Source: Bacteriovoracaceae bacterium (GTDB taxonomy: Bacteria > Bdellovibrionota > Bacteriovoracia > Bacteriovoracales > Bacteriovoracaceae). Taken from it: DNA of 64,000 nt. Below, piece by piece: positions 51,485-59,263 of the stretch; within the stretch, counting starts at the first letter, position 1; each line of letters starts with the position of its first letter. The notes under the pieces are model-generated. The model was not told where the DNA came from, did not search any database, and saw nothing but the letters and a program-made list of their open reading frames with translations. Made by a program: the position numbers and the translations under genes. The DNA is taken from assembly GCA_025210745.1 (NCBI GenBank), contig JAOARC010000034.1, forward strand, positions 1-64,000, written 5' to 3'.

Positions 51485-52512
51485 AAAACATTTGAATCTT
51501 CACTATTAAATACTTTTATAACTTGAATAACATTTCGATCTTTTAAATGAATAACATAATCTAAATTAGAGCATATCATTTTTAAAGCAAGTTCAAATGT
51601 CATATTAATTCCACTATGAAGTTGAAATAAAAGAGCTGTTCTATTAAGAGCATCGACTGCATTATTGGCATGTATTGTAGAAAGTAAGCCACTATGTCCA
51701 GTATTTAGAGCTTGCACAAAGGTTTTTACTTCATCAGATCTAAGCTCTCCAACAATAATCCTATCTGGAGTCATTCTTAGACTATAAGACAATAGTTTAT
51801 CTAAAGTTTGTTGACTTTTAATATCAGATAAAAGACTTGTATGATAACCATTCTTTATAATAAGTTCCTTTGTATCTTCAAGTGTTACGATATGATCTGT
51901 ATTATTAACTTCTTTTAAAAGAGTGTTTATAAAAGAGGTTTTTCCTGAGCCAGTAGCACCGCTAATTAAAATGGATGCTTTTGAATGAATTAAACTCTTA
52001 TAGAGTTCCTCATTCCATATATTAAAATCATCTAAGTTATGAACAAAGTGAGATGCTTTTCTTATATAAAAACGAGGAAGGTTTGTACTTGTTATGCTTT
52101 TATGAATGCAAGTTACTCTATATCTTTGTTCATTATGGCTTATAGAAAAACTTAAAAAAGGACTAGAGTAATTCCATTCTTTCTTTTCAATTGTTATTTT
52201 GTATTCAATTGATAAACAAATATCTTGATATGAATAATCCCAAGATAAAGGTTTCTTAATATCATCCTTTCGATATAGGATCTCTTCTGGGCCTAGCAGA
52301 TAGATTTCATTAATGTCTTCTGGAAATGAACATAAAAAGCTTAAGTTCGTAATTTGCTCATACCAAAGGTTGATATGTTTTATAACATCATCTGTGGCAA
52401 GCTTTTCTAAAAGCATATTTTGTATTTCACCCCATTCTTTTAAAATCCCTTTATTTAAATAGTAGATAAAGTCTTTTTTTACACCTTGAATTAAGTTTAA
52501 ATCATTACTCAT
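51406..52512 (-). CDS. CpaF/TadA-type secretion ATPase
   Basis: 368 aa. Walker A ISGATGSGKTSFINTLL near residue 185, Asp box VTLEDTKELI, Walker B RIIVGELRSDE, His box NTGHSGLLSTIHANNAVDAL. These define the VirB11/TadA family that powers Tad pilus assembly. It is shorter at the N-terminus than many CpaF proteins. It overlaps the secretin gene by 8 bp and is the last gene of the leftward Tad cluster. Cytoplasmic face of the inner membrane. Confidence 0.88.
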   Translation of the reverse strand: MSNDLNLIQGVKKDFIYYLNKGILKEWGEIQNMLLEKLATDDVIKHINLWYEQITNLSFLCSFPEDINEIYLLGPEEILYRKDDIKKPLSWDYSYQDICLSIEYKITIEKKEWNYSSPFLSFSISHNEQRYRVTCIHKSITSTNLPRFYIRKASHFVHNLDDFNIWNEELYKSLIHSKASILISGATGSGKTSFINTLLKEVNNTDHIVTLEDTKELIIKNGYHTSLLSDIKSQQTLDKLLSYSLRMTPDRIIVGELRSDEVKTFVQALNTGHSGLLSTIHANNAVDALNRTALLFQLHSGINMTFELALKMICSNLDYVIHLKDRNVIQVIKVFNSEDSNVFYDEIVGSFINTSNPGAQFLKETVPL

Positions 52513-53737
52513 TTATTTTCTCCAGCTTTACAAAACATATGATTTTTTGGTTATTGTTACTATTAGAGTTTTTAGTAAAAAGATATTTGATCAAGGGGAT
52601 TTTAGATAAAAGAGGTGTACTTTCATCTTTGATATTTCCTTGCTCATAACCAATTTCAAATAACTTTTGAAACTTGTTTTGTTTTATATAAACAAGAGAC
52701 TTTCCTTGGCTACCATTAATATTCTTTTCAAAAGGAGTTGTAAGGCTTGCATTGTATTCAAGTGCAAGAGCACTATTAAGGCTTTTTAGAGTTGATTTGA
52801 TATTAAGCCCGTAAAACTTCCAGGTTGTATTTGATCCACTTATGTTTGAAGTCACAATTGGGATCTCTCCTCCAAGTTTTACATGAGAAGGGTTATTAAT
52901 TGTTAAATATACTTGTGGTTTTGCGACAACTGACACCGATATATTAGTATCCTGTAGTTCAAAGGTTTCACCCTCCATAATACTATTATAGTTACTAGAT
53001 ATAATGTTAATTAGTTTCGTATTTATTCCTTGAAATGAAAGATCTCTAATATGAGAGTCTGTTTTTTGAAGCTTTAGTATTTTAAAGCTTAACTTAAAAT
53101 TATTTCTTAAAAGTGTGTGATCATTAAGAATATTTATTGAGAACTTTCTTTTTGCTTTTTTTATAAAAGAGTCTTTTAAATCTACAACTTCAAGCTGACA
53201 TTCCATATTGTGAAATTCAAAACTACATGTAGGTCTATAACCATTTTTATAAAAGTAGTTGTAGACCTTTGTTAATAGTTTTCTTTTTAAGTTTGTCGAG
53301 ATTTCTACATGAGATATGATTTCAACTTTTGATTTATTTATAAGTCTATGTAATAGGGTATATTGCTCAAAGGTTTTGAGCTTGCCTTTTAAACTTATAT
53401 TTTCACCAATTAATTTTGAGCTAATTCCAATTTTTTTAATATTTTCTAATAAAGAAACTCTTTTTAAGTGAGCTGCTTTTGTTGTAACAAAAACTTTATA
53501 GACCTTCTTCTCATTTTCAGACCAAATAATTAGGTCGCTAAAGCCAATTTTCTTCCCCTTTAAAAGAACCTGTCCCTTGACACCTTGAGTCTTAACTGCG
53601 ATGACTTCATCATTTCCTAGGGAGAACTTTGTTATTTTTGATGTTTTTAAGCTCTTTTGTTCACCCTTTGCTAGGTAGATTTCTTTTTCTTGGCCATATG
53701 CAACATTTTGTAATAGAAATATTTTGACAATACACAA
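52505..53737 (-). CDS. CpaC/RcpA-like pilus secretin
   Basis: About 410 aa if started at TTG 53737, which leaves the signal peptide CIVKIFLLQNVAYGQ. The frame is open to 53935, but the upstream part overlaps a rightward gene and its promoter. An N-terminal pilus domain (YLAKGEQKSLKTSKITKFSL, VLLKGKKIGFSDLIIW) precedes a C-terminal secretin domain (VYLTINNPSHVKLGGEIPIV, ESTPLLSKIPLIKYLFTKNS). Forms the outer-membrane channel for the Tad pilus. The start is uncertain because no ribosome site is seen. Overlaps the ATPase gene by 8 bp. Confidence 0.8.
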   Translation of the reverse strand: MCIVKIFLLQNVAYGQEKEIYLAKGEQKSLKTSKITKFSLGNDEVIAVKTQGVKGQVLLKGKKIGFSDLIIWSENEKKVYKVFVTTKAAHLKRVSLLENIKKIGISSKLIGENISLKGKLKTFEQYTLLHRLINKSKVEIISHVEISTNLKRKLLTKVYNYFYKNGYRPTCSFEFHNMECQLEVVDLKDSFIKKAKRKFSINILNDHTLLRNNFKLSFKILKLQKTDSHIRDLSFQGINTKLINIISSNYNSIMEGETFELQDTNISVSVVAKPQVYLTINNPSHVKLGGEIPIVTSNISGSNTTWKFYGLNIKSTLKSLNSALALEYNASLTTPFEKNINGSQGKSLVYIKQNKFQKLFEIGYEQGNIKDESTPLLSKIPLIKYLFTKNSNSNNNQKIICFVKLEKINE

Positions 53738-53752
53738 CGAAATAGTTAATTT
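53724..53752 (+). promoter_or_regulatory. Sigma-70-type promoter for the small basic protein
   Basis: Perfect -35 TTGACA (53724-53729), 17 bp spacer, -10 TAATTT (53747-53752), 47 bp upstream of ATG 53799. It lies within the presumed 5' end of the leftward secretin gene. Confidence 0.6.
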
Positions 53753-53798
53753 AACTGGTCTATTAATTATAAAATCAGTTTTTTTAAAGGATAATATT

Positions 53799-53927
53799 AT
53801 GGCATCGAATACTACACAAACGAGAACAAGAAGAAAGCTTAGACAAAAGAATGCTGGTCGTAAAAGAAAAAATGCTAATGAGAACAAGGGAACTACTCCT
53901 AAGTTTGCAATCCATAAAGATAAGTAA
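53799..53927 (+). CDS. Small basic protein, 42 aa
   Basis: ATG 53799 follows AAGGATAATATT. The product is rich in Arg/Lys (RTRRKLRQKNAGRKRKN) and ends with GTTPKFAIHKDK. A basic stretch followed by a GTTP motif is, from memory, conserved in short unnamed proteins of delta-proteobacterial genomes; nucleic-acid or ribosome binding is a guess from charge. Own promoter, opposite to the Tad cluster that surrounds it. Confidence 0.65.
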   Translation: MASNTTQTRTRRKLRQKNAGRKRKNANENKGTTPKFAIHKDK

Positions 53928-53944
53928 TTTTTCATAAGTTACAC

Positions 53945-54226
53945 CTAAATTTGTTTAAAGCTATTTAAAGAATTAATTATTTTTTTATAGTCGTAGGAGA
54001 GCAGTATTAGCTCTCCTTTTTTATTTATATTAAATACAAGACTTAAATCTTTTTTTACAAGACAACTTTTTGTATTGATAATGTCTATTAGTTGTTCTGG
54101 TATCTCATGGTTTTTCACAAACAAGTCCTTTGCAATATTTGCTTTTTCCTGCTGATCGTTATGACATATTGTAATCATAGAGGCGTAGAGGTTTAGACTT
54201 ATTAATAAACTAATACTTAATTTCAT
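53945..54226 (-). CDS. Small exported protein in the Tad cluster
   Basis: 93 aa from ATG 54226 (two codons inside the longest frame). Signal peptide MKLSISLLISLNLYAS, then a short mature part with Cys at TICHND and KSCLVK and a predicted alpha/beta pattern. No family recognised. Overlaps the upstream CpaB-like gene by 17 bp. Possibly a periplasmic Tad accessory. Confidence 0.55.
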   Translation of the reverse strand: MKLSISLLISLNLYASMITICHNDQQEKANIAKDLFVKNHEIPEQLIDIINTKSCLVKKDLSLVFNINKKGELILLSYDYKKIINSLNSFKQI

Positions 54227-54629
54227 AATCAATCTCCGTTTTTAATTCGATATCGTTAGGTAAAATCCAAAAAGCAGCATTTGCTCGAAGTCTATTAAGG
54301 TTTGAGTTGTGTGTATATAAAGTTACTTCATAAAGATTTACAGCATTTTCAGTAATTGAAGTTTTCGCTTTATGAAATTTTATAATTTGGGCGTTCTTTA
54401 CATGTATTTTTTCATCAGTACTTAGGACAGTAACTGTCTTTCCTTCATGGATCGGAGTCTTTAAACTAGCATTGATGTTAATGAGAGAATAATCTTGTTT
54501 GTAATATAAAGAGTCTTTTTTTGAGTTTGCATGAGTTGGCTGTCCTGAGCATAGCAAATAAATAATTATATTAGAAAAAAACACAATAAGAACAGTAATA
54601 ATCTTCTGTTTATTTTCATTAGCTTTCAT
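54210..54629 (-). CDS. Possible CpaB-like Tad protein (139 aa)
   Basis: From ATG 54629 behind GGAGAAAAAGT. One N-terminal membrane helix (KIITVLIVFFSNIIIYLLC), then a periplasmic part with INASLKTPIHEGKTVTVLST and KNAQIIKFHKAKTS, which has the SAF/CpaB-like feel of short beta strands but is only half the normal CpaB length. Position between pseudopilin-like genes and the secretin supports a Tad role. Assignment is tentative. Confidence 0.5.
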   Translation of the reverse strand: MKANENKQKIITVLIVFFSNIIIYLLCSGQPTHANSKKDSLYYKQDYSLININASLKTPIHEGKTVTVLSTDEKIHVKNAQIIKFHKAKTSITENAVNLYEVTLYTHNSNLNRLRANAAFWILPNDIELKTEIDYEIKY

Positions 54630-54909
54630 ACTTTTTCTCCAATTCTTTCCATCTTGATTCAAAAGATTTTATTTCGTTGATATGTGATTTATGAAGTTTG
54701 GAATAAATACTAAAGAATAAAATGAGAAGTGAACTACATATGAAAATAGCTAGTGTAAAATCGATGAAACCGCTTTGTTTATATAATCTCTGATTAGTGA
54801 TAAAGCAGTTATTCCTTTGGTATGAACTTCTGGAGAAAAACGTTTTTCTAAGTTGAAATCGCTTTGTAAAACCATATTCTTTTCTTTTAAGTAAAGACCG
54901 TATTTCCAT
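54619..54909 (-). CDS. Pseudopilin-like small protein, start uncertain
   Basis: The convincing part is the C-terminal half: KQSGFIDFTLAIFICSSLLI is a prepilin-like leader (Gly-Phe followed by a hydrophobic helix), then a charged tail (KSHINEIKSFESRWKELEKK). The frame is open to an ATG at 54909, but that would overlap the upstream gene by 160 bp. No ATG, GTG or TTG lies near the expected start around 54790, although AAAGGAA is present, so a rare start codon or coupling is possible. Probably a TadE/F-type minor pilin. Confidence 0.5.
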   Translation of the reverse strand: MEIRSLLKRKEYGFTKRFQLRKTFFSRSSYQRNNCFITNQRLYKQSGFIDFTLAIFICSSLLILFFSIYSKLHKSHINEIKSFESRWKELEKKYES

Positions 54910-55379
54910 TCTTTTTTCCTTATTGCTTTTTCCGATATCTTCTGCCTTTTTAGAAGGCCAAAAGATTTTGTTTCAAAAGGAGATCTACCTTTGATAGGAA
55001 CAAATAGACACCCTTTTGAAGCATAAGAAACAAAGTTTTTCGAATATGAAATATCAATAGCATTTTGTGTTGCTTTTACAAGCTTTTTTGCATTATGAGC
55101 GCTTATTGTAAAACTACCGAGTATAGGAAAAGCAATTGTTAAAGCATCAAGTAAAATCTTTCCATCAAAAAATAGGTTAAGCTTTTCAATGTTTTTGACG
55201 TGTCTTAGTGTCTTTGCATTAAACTCTTTAAAGCATAGATATTGCTTAGATAAGTACTTAGTATCTTTAAGAACATTTAGCTTATTAGATACTATATAAA
55301 GAAGAATAAGACTAAATGTCATAATAAATAAAATATTAAAAATTAAGCCAAACCCTTTTTGATTCTTATTAAATTTCAT
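54750..55379 (-). CDS. TadE/F-like pseudopilin (209 aa)
   Basis: ATG 55379 is preferred, with AAAGAG 9 bp before it, over 55400. The N-terminus MKFNKNQKGFGLIFNILFIM matches the class III prepilin pattern (basic residues, KGFG, hydrophobic helix to about residue 32). The remaining 175 residues are soluble and include two Cys (QYLCFKEF, KGCLFVPI). Overlaps the genes on both sides. Likely a minor pilin or TadF/G-type protein of the Tad apparatus. Confidence 0.6.
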   Translation of the reverse strand: MKFNKNQKGFGLIFNILFIMTFSLILLYIVSNKLNVLKDTKYLSKQYLCFKEFNAKTLRHVKNIEKLNLFFDGKILLDALTIAFPILGSFTISAHNAKKLVKATQNAIDISYSKNFVSYASKGCLFVPIKGRSPFETKSFGLLKRQKISEKAIRKKEWKYGLYLKEKNMVLQSDFNLEKRFSPEVHTKGITALSLIRDYINKAVSSILH

Positions 55380-55632
55380 ATTTGAAATCTCTTTTTTCAT
55401 TTAGAAAACGAACTTGATACTTATTGTTCTTATCATCATCTAGAATTATGAAACGACAAGTTAAACTGGTCTTGTTAAAAATAGAGGGGGGGGTATCATC
55501 TAAGGTTTTTTCTATTGCTAACCTTGTTGTTCTATAGTGAGCATTATCAATACACATTCTTTTAATCGAAACACCCACAAGACTTGTAAGTAGTAGGACT
55601 AAAATTGATCCACAAATGATAGATTGTAACAC
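55369..55632 (-). CDS. Small TadE-like membrane protein
   Basis: 87 aa starting at a GTG that shares a base with the pilin stop codon. One N-terminal hydrophobic helix (SIICGSILVLLLTSLVGVSI) and a soluble tail with two Cys (KRMCIDNAHY, SLTCRFIILDDD). No recognised family beyond the general shape of minor pilin-like proteins. Sits between the Flp pilin and a pseudopilin gene and overlaps both, so a Tad role is likely. Confidence 0.55.
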   Translation of the reverse strand: MLQSIICGSILVLLLTSLVGVSIKRMCIDNAHYRTTRLAIEKTLDDTPPSIFNKTSLTCRFIILDDDKNNKYQVRFLNEKRDFKYEI

Positions 55633-55802
55633 TATCTTGACTCAACAATTCCATCAATCTTTGTATTAATTTTCTTTAGTTCTCCATTTAAAGATCCACC
55701 AATTTTCTTTACACTCACAAGGCAAAAAATTCCAATTAAAGCAGTTAGGATTACGTACTCTAAAACACCTTGTCCTTTTTGATTTTTTGTAATTTTTTTC
55801 AT
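55632..55802 (-). CDS. flp: Flp/Fap pilin subunit
   Basis: 56 aa from ATG 55802 (AAGGAGCTAAA upstream); the frame extends to 55856 but the leader starts here. MKKITKNQKGQGVLEYVILT has the type IVb class III signal: cleavage after the Gly of KGQG, Glu at +5 and Tyr at +6 of the mature protein, then a hydrophobic helix (ALIGIFCLVSVK) and a short tail. This is the major subunit of a Tad pilus. It is the first gene of the leftward cluster ending with the CpaF-type ATPase. Confidence 0.88.
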   Translation of the reverse strand: MKKITKNQKGQGVLEYVILTALIGIFCLVSVKKIGGSLNGELKKINTKIDGIVESR

Positions 55803-55975
55803 TTTAGCTCCTTTGTTTTTATATGCTGCTGATACTCGATGCATAGAGCGTGCCAAAAAGGAGAGTTAAAAATTTAAGTATTTAAAATAAACTGAGTAAA
55901 AAGATCGAACTATGGTGGTAAAAAAATTAAACTTATTTGATTGATTCTAATGCAATGAGCATTTAAAATAGTTTT

Positions 55976-56680
55976 ATGGAAGATTCGAGTAAATTATTTG
56001 TATTTGAGAAAAAAGAAGTTTTATTAATTTTTATTTTTATATGCCTAATTGCAATTACGGCTTTTACTTTAGGTGTACGCTTTGGAAAGCAGTTGTCTTT
56101 AAAAGAGGATGGATATAGTAAAAAACATACCTCGGCGTTATCTTTACAATCTGATGTGGAAGAACAAGCCAATAAGCTAGTTGAAACAAAAGATGAAAGT
56201 TCTTTTAGTGATTCAATTAATGATAAAATTAGTACGGGCCAAGAGTCTGTTGTTAAGGAAGATAAGGTAAAGTTAAAAGATCTTGAAAAGAAGTTTGAAG
56301 ATGTTTCCAAACAAGATAAGGCTGAGAATATAGATCCTCAAGATGTAACAATGCCACTACCTAGTGATATTGCTGGAATAAATGCAGATATAAAGCCGAC
56401 GGTTAAAGATAAAGAAGTTGAATTAAAAAGAGATCTAAGTGGTAAATATACTATTCAGTTAGCATCAAAGCAAAATCAGGAACAGGCGATTGAGTTTGCT
56501 GAACCATTTGATGCTGCTGGATATGATGTTATTATTAATGAAGTTGAAATTCCTACAAAGGGAACTTGGTATAGGGTTAGTATCGGAGCTTTTGCTACAA
56601 AAGATGAAGCAAGAAATTATATGAGACTTGAACAGGATCTCTTTCAAGGTAAAGACTATATAATTAAACAGTTTGATTAG
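55976..56680 (+). CDS. SPOR-domain membrane protein
   Basis: 234 aa, N-in topology with one membrane helix (VLLIFIFICLIAITAFTLGV, about residues 13-33), a Lys/Asp/Glu/Ser-rich linker of about 110 residues, and a C-terminal SPOR domain (residues about 155-232): GKYTIQLASKQNQEQAIEFA, then GTWYRVSIGAFATKDEARNY. SPOR domains bind denuded glycan strands at division septa. A cell-division or peptidoglycan-linked role is inferred. Divergent from the Flp pilin gene and tail-to-tail, with a 4 bp overlap, with the next. Confidence 0.88.
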   Translation: MEDSSKLFVFEKKEVLLIFIFICLIAITAFTLGVRFGKQLSLKEDGYSKKHTSALSLQSDVEEQANKLVETKDESSFSDSINDKISTGQESVVKEDKVKLKDLEKKFEDVSKQDKAENIDPQDVTMPLPSDIAGINADIKPTVKDKEVELKRDLSGKYTIQLASKQNQEQAIEFAEPFDAAGYDVIINEVEIPTKGTWYRVSIGAFATKDEARNYMRLEQDLFQGKDYIIKQFD

Positions 56681-57351
56681 AAAAAATATCCTAACTCAAG
56701 TCCAATATTGGTCCATCCATATATTAGAGACCTATTTTTTTCAATTTCATCGGCAATGGCTTCTCTATGAACACTTGCTATGTTGTAGCTGAGCTTGCCT
56801 CCGTAAAAAAAGCTTTTACCTGCTCTTTTATGAATTCCGTAGTCACAGCTTATCCCATAACCTTTATACTTTCTATCATTTGTTGAGTCTGTTGATAAAA
56901 CATAGTTAAAGAAAAAGGATAGTGTTTCAAAGATTCTAGGAGATTTTGTAATCTCTTGAAGCATTTTAAAACGATGAGAAAAACCAGCTCCAAGCATTGT
57001 TATGGCCTGCTCGTTATTTGTTCTTGTTATATTAGCATCACTATTTGTATCTGCGTTAAGAGTTGATCTTTCTTTTGCGATCTGATCGTAAGCCGTGCTT
57101 AAAGATTTAAATTGCATCGAAAACCAAAACTGTGATGAATCAATTCTGTTCATATATTGAAAATCAAACTCAAGTCTATCTGCAAATTGCATCTCATATG
57201 AAGATCCAATATAAGCTGAAAAACGATTTCCATCCTCAGTTGTTGAGTAGATATCACCACCCTTACCAAGTTCAAGATCTATTGTTTTGAATTCACTATC
57301 AATATTTGCAAAAGTTATAATTGGAGTAAGTAATAAAAGTATCTTAATCAT
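56677..57351 (-). CDS. Outer-membrane beta-barrel-like protein
   Basis: 224 aa, signal peptide MIKILLLLTPIITFA, then alternating beta-strand sequence with many aromatic residues (FSAYIGSSYEMQFADRLEFD, YGISCDYGIHKRAGKSFFYG) ending in GLELGYFF, a C-terminal Phe suited to barrel insertion. No named family. Coupled by ATGA overlap to the TolC-family gene upstream. Confidence 0.65.
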   Translation of the reverse strand: MIKILLLLTPIITFANIDSEFKTIDLELGKGGDIYSTTEDGNRFSAYIGSSYEMQFADRLEFDFQYMNRIDSSQFWFSMQFKSLSTAYDQIAKERSTLNADTNSDANITRTNNEQAITMLGAGFSHRFKMLQEITKSPRIFETLSFFFNYVLSTDSTNDRKYKGYGISCDYGIHKRAGKSFFYGGKLSYNIASVHREAIADEIEKNRSLIYGWTNIGLELGYFF

Positions 57352-58754
57352 CTTTGTACCAGTCCTTCAAAGTTACTTCCTGGTAAATCATCTTTACCCA
57401 TAGCGTATGCTAAGTCTAATTTTAGAGATAAGTGAGATTGTTTCGCGTTTACAAGGCTTTCTGTATTTAAGATATTCTCATCTAGTATATCTTTAAAATT
57501 AGTAAACTTTATTTTTCCATCAATATAATCATCTAGACTTTTATTAAAAGCTTTGATCATATTCTTTTGGCCTTGTTCTAAGGCTTCAATTTGTTTTTCT
57601 ATATACTTTATTTGAGAGTGTAAGTTTTTTACTGTTACACTTACACTTCTTTTAGCTTCTGAAAAGTTTACTTCACTTATTTTTTGATTTAAAAAAGCTT
57701 TTTTTCTAACTCGGCTATTAAATAGACCTCCACTACCAAAGATAGTCCAAGACATATTAATAGAAGCTTTAAGTTCTACATTTCTATTTCCCACATCATT
57801 TTCAAAGTCATTGCTTGAACCGTTTTCACTAAAGTTATGTTTGTAGGCAGCAAAATTTAAAGCTAGTTTTGGAAGAGGCATATTTTCTTTTAATACTTTT
57901 CTATAAGATCTTTTAGCATTTTCCATTTGAAACTTCGCTTGTTTTATTTGTGGGTTTGCTCTATCTGCAAACTTTAAAGTTTCAAAACTCTTAACAATAA
58001 TAGGAGAGTACTTAAGAGTAGAAGTCGTTTTATATGTTGAGCTTGGATTATCACTAATCAGATCAGCAAATTCTTTATTGGCTTTTGATCTATGGTACTG
58101 AGCTTCTTGATACTCTGAGTGAGCTTTTAGAAAATTCGCTTTGGCTTGAAAAAATTCAGATCTTCTAATTTTTCTAATGTTCACTTTTTCTTTTGCTAAT
58201 TTATAAACAAAAGAGCTGTGGCGAAGTTTTCTTTTTGCATTTTTTACAATTTGAGTTTTAGACGCAAGATTAAAGTAACTTTCAATAATATTCAGTCTAA
58301 GTAGTCTTCTTTGTTCTCCTAGAGATTCTTGAATCCTTTTATAAGTATTTTTGTTATTTAAATAGTCTAAATAATCCTTTCCCCAGTTAAATACAGTATA
58401 GTCTGCTAACTCTAGGCCAAAGTAGCCATTAGGAGTCTTGTTGATAGTAGAAGCTCCTGATTGACTCTCGTAAACAGTTCCAACATTTTCTTCGCCTGAG
58501 TTAACTGTGAGCTTTAGCTGCGGTAACCAAAATGAAGCAAAGTTATCTTCTTTGTTAAGTTCATTAATTTCTTTTGTGTATTCTCTATTTTTTTGGGCTG
58601 CATTTTTTCTAAGACCCATTTCAATGGCATCGTTTAAATCAATGATAATTGACTCATTAGGGACGATGATTTCATCATTAGGTTTTTTATCAGGCTTTAA
58701 CCGATATGTATTTGAATAAGCTAAAGAGCTTATTAGCGCTAATAATATATACAT
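57348..58754 (-). CDS. TolC-family outer membrane efflux protein
   Basis: 468 aa from ATG 58754 (AGAGGAAAA upstream), signal peptide MYILLALISSLAYS. Two OEP repeats of long helices plus strands: IIDLNDAIEMGLRKNAAQKN, LNIIESYFNLASKTQIVKNA, NVELKASINMSWTIFGSG, SVTVKNLHSQIKYIEKQIEA. Builds a trimeric outer-membrane and periplasmic duct for type I secretion or efflux. No inner-membrane pump or adaptor gene is adjacent, so its partner is elsewhere. Confidence 0.85.
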   Translation of the reverse strand: MYILLALISSLAYSNTYRLKPDKKPNDEIIVPNESIIIDLNDAIEMGLRKNAAQKNREYTKEINELNKEDNFASFWLPQLKLTVNSGEENVGTVYESQSGASTINKTPNGYFGLELADYTVFNWGKDYLDYLNNKNTYKRIQESLGEQRRLLRLNIIESYFNLASKTQIVKNAKRKLRHSSFVYKLAKEKVNIRKIRRSEFFQAKANFLKAHSEYQEAQYHRSKANKEFADLISDNPSSTYKTTSTLKYSPIIVKSFETLKFADRANPQIKQAKFQMENAKRSYRKVLKENMPLPKLALNFAAYKHNFSENGSSNDFENDVGNRNVELKASINMSWTIFGSGGLFNSRVRKKAFLNQKISEVNFSEAKRSVSVTVKNLHSQIKYIEKQIEALEQGQKNMIKAFNKSLDDYIDGKIKFTNFKDILDENILNTESLVNAKQSHLSLKLDLAYAMGKDDLPGSNFEGLVQR

Positions 58755-58824
58755 TTTTCCTCTCAAAAGTGTTGTGTGTCACTATGAGTCTAGCATGCAA
58801 AAATTCTAAACGTAAATTATAAAA

Positions 58825-59148
58825 TTAAAGAGATATTCCGGGACAACCGCTTCGAACAATCTTTTCTTCCATATGAGCGATATTGATATTGGTAAGGTTT
58901 AGCTGTCTTCTAACTTTTTGTATAGATATTCCTAAAGAATGGTCCAGTTGTTTTTGATTCTTTTTTATTTTTGATTTAAGGTTATTAGCTCTTTTTTCTA
59001 ATGATTTTAATTTTTGAGATACTTCTAATTTATTATTTCTATCTTTTATTAGTGCTCTGCAGCGTTTACTCAAGGCTGGGTTGTGAATAATATCATTTTC
59101 AAAAGCAAAGGTGTTAAAACACAGTAATATTAAAAAAACTCTTTTCAT
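58825..59148 (-). CDS. Exported coiled-coil protein (107 aa)
   Basis: Signal peptide MKRVFLILLCFNTFAFE, then a coiled coil over residues about 40-95 (KLKSLEKRANNLKSKIKKNQ, IAHMEEKIVRSG). Two Cys (SKRCRALI and SGCPGISL) bracket the coil. No family recognised. Lies upstream of the TolC-family gene with a 70 bp gap and may share its transcript. Confidence 0.6.
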   Translation of the reverse strand: MKRVFLILLCFNTFAFENDIIHNPALSKRCRALIKDRNNKLEVSQKLKSLEKRANNLKSKIKKNQKQLDHSLGISIQKVRRQLNLTNINIAHMEEKIVRSGCPGISL

Positions 59149-59200
59149 ATTTATATTATAGCCTAAGTTATGAATTTATCTAGATATTTTCTGGGTTTTC

Positions 59201-59229
59201 TTGGCATTGCTGTCTCATTTAGGTAGTAT
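59201..59229 (+). promoter_or_regulatory. Sigma-70-type promoter of the kdsB operon
   Basis: -35 TTGGCA (59201-59206), 17 bp spacer, -10 TAGTAT (59224-59229), 34 bp before the kdsB start. Confidence 0.55.
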
Positions 59230-59263
59230 TTTTGTGCACACAAAATGAAAGAGAATACAAAAA

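Noticed and set aside
53738..53935. Longer secretin N-terminus starting at 53935
   Set aside because: It would be antisense to the small basic protein gene and its TTGACA promoter, and would place extra hydrophobic stretches before a normal signal peptide. Kept only as an alternative start.
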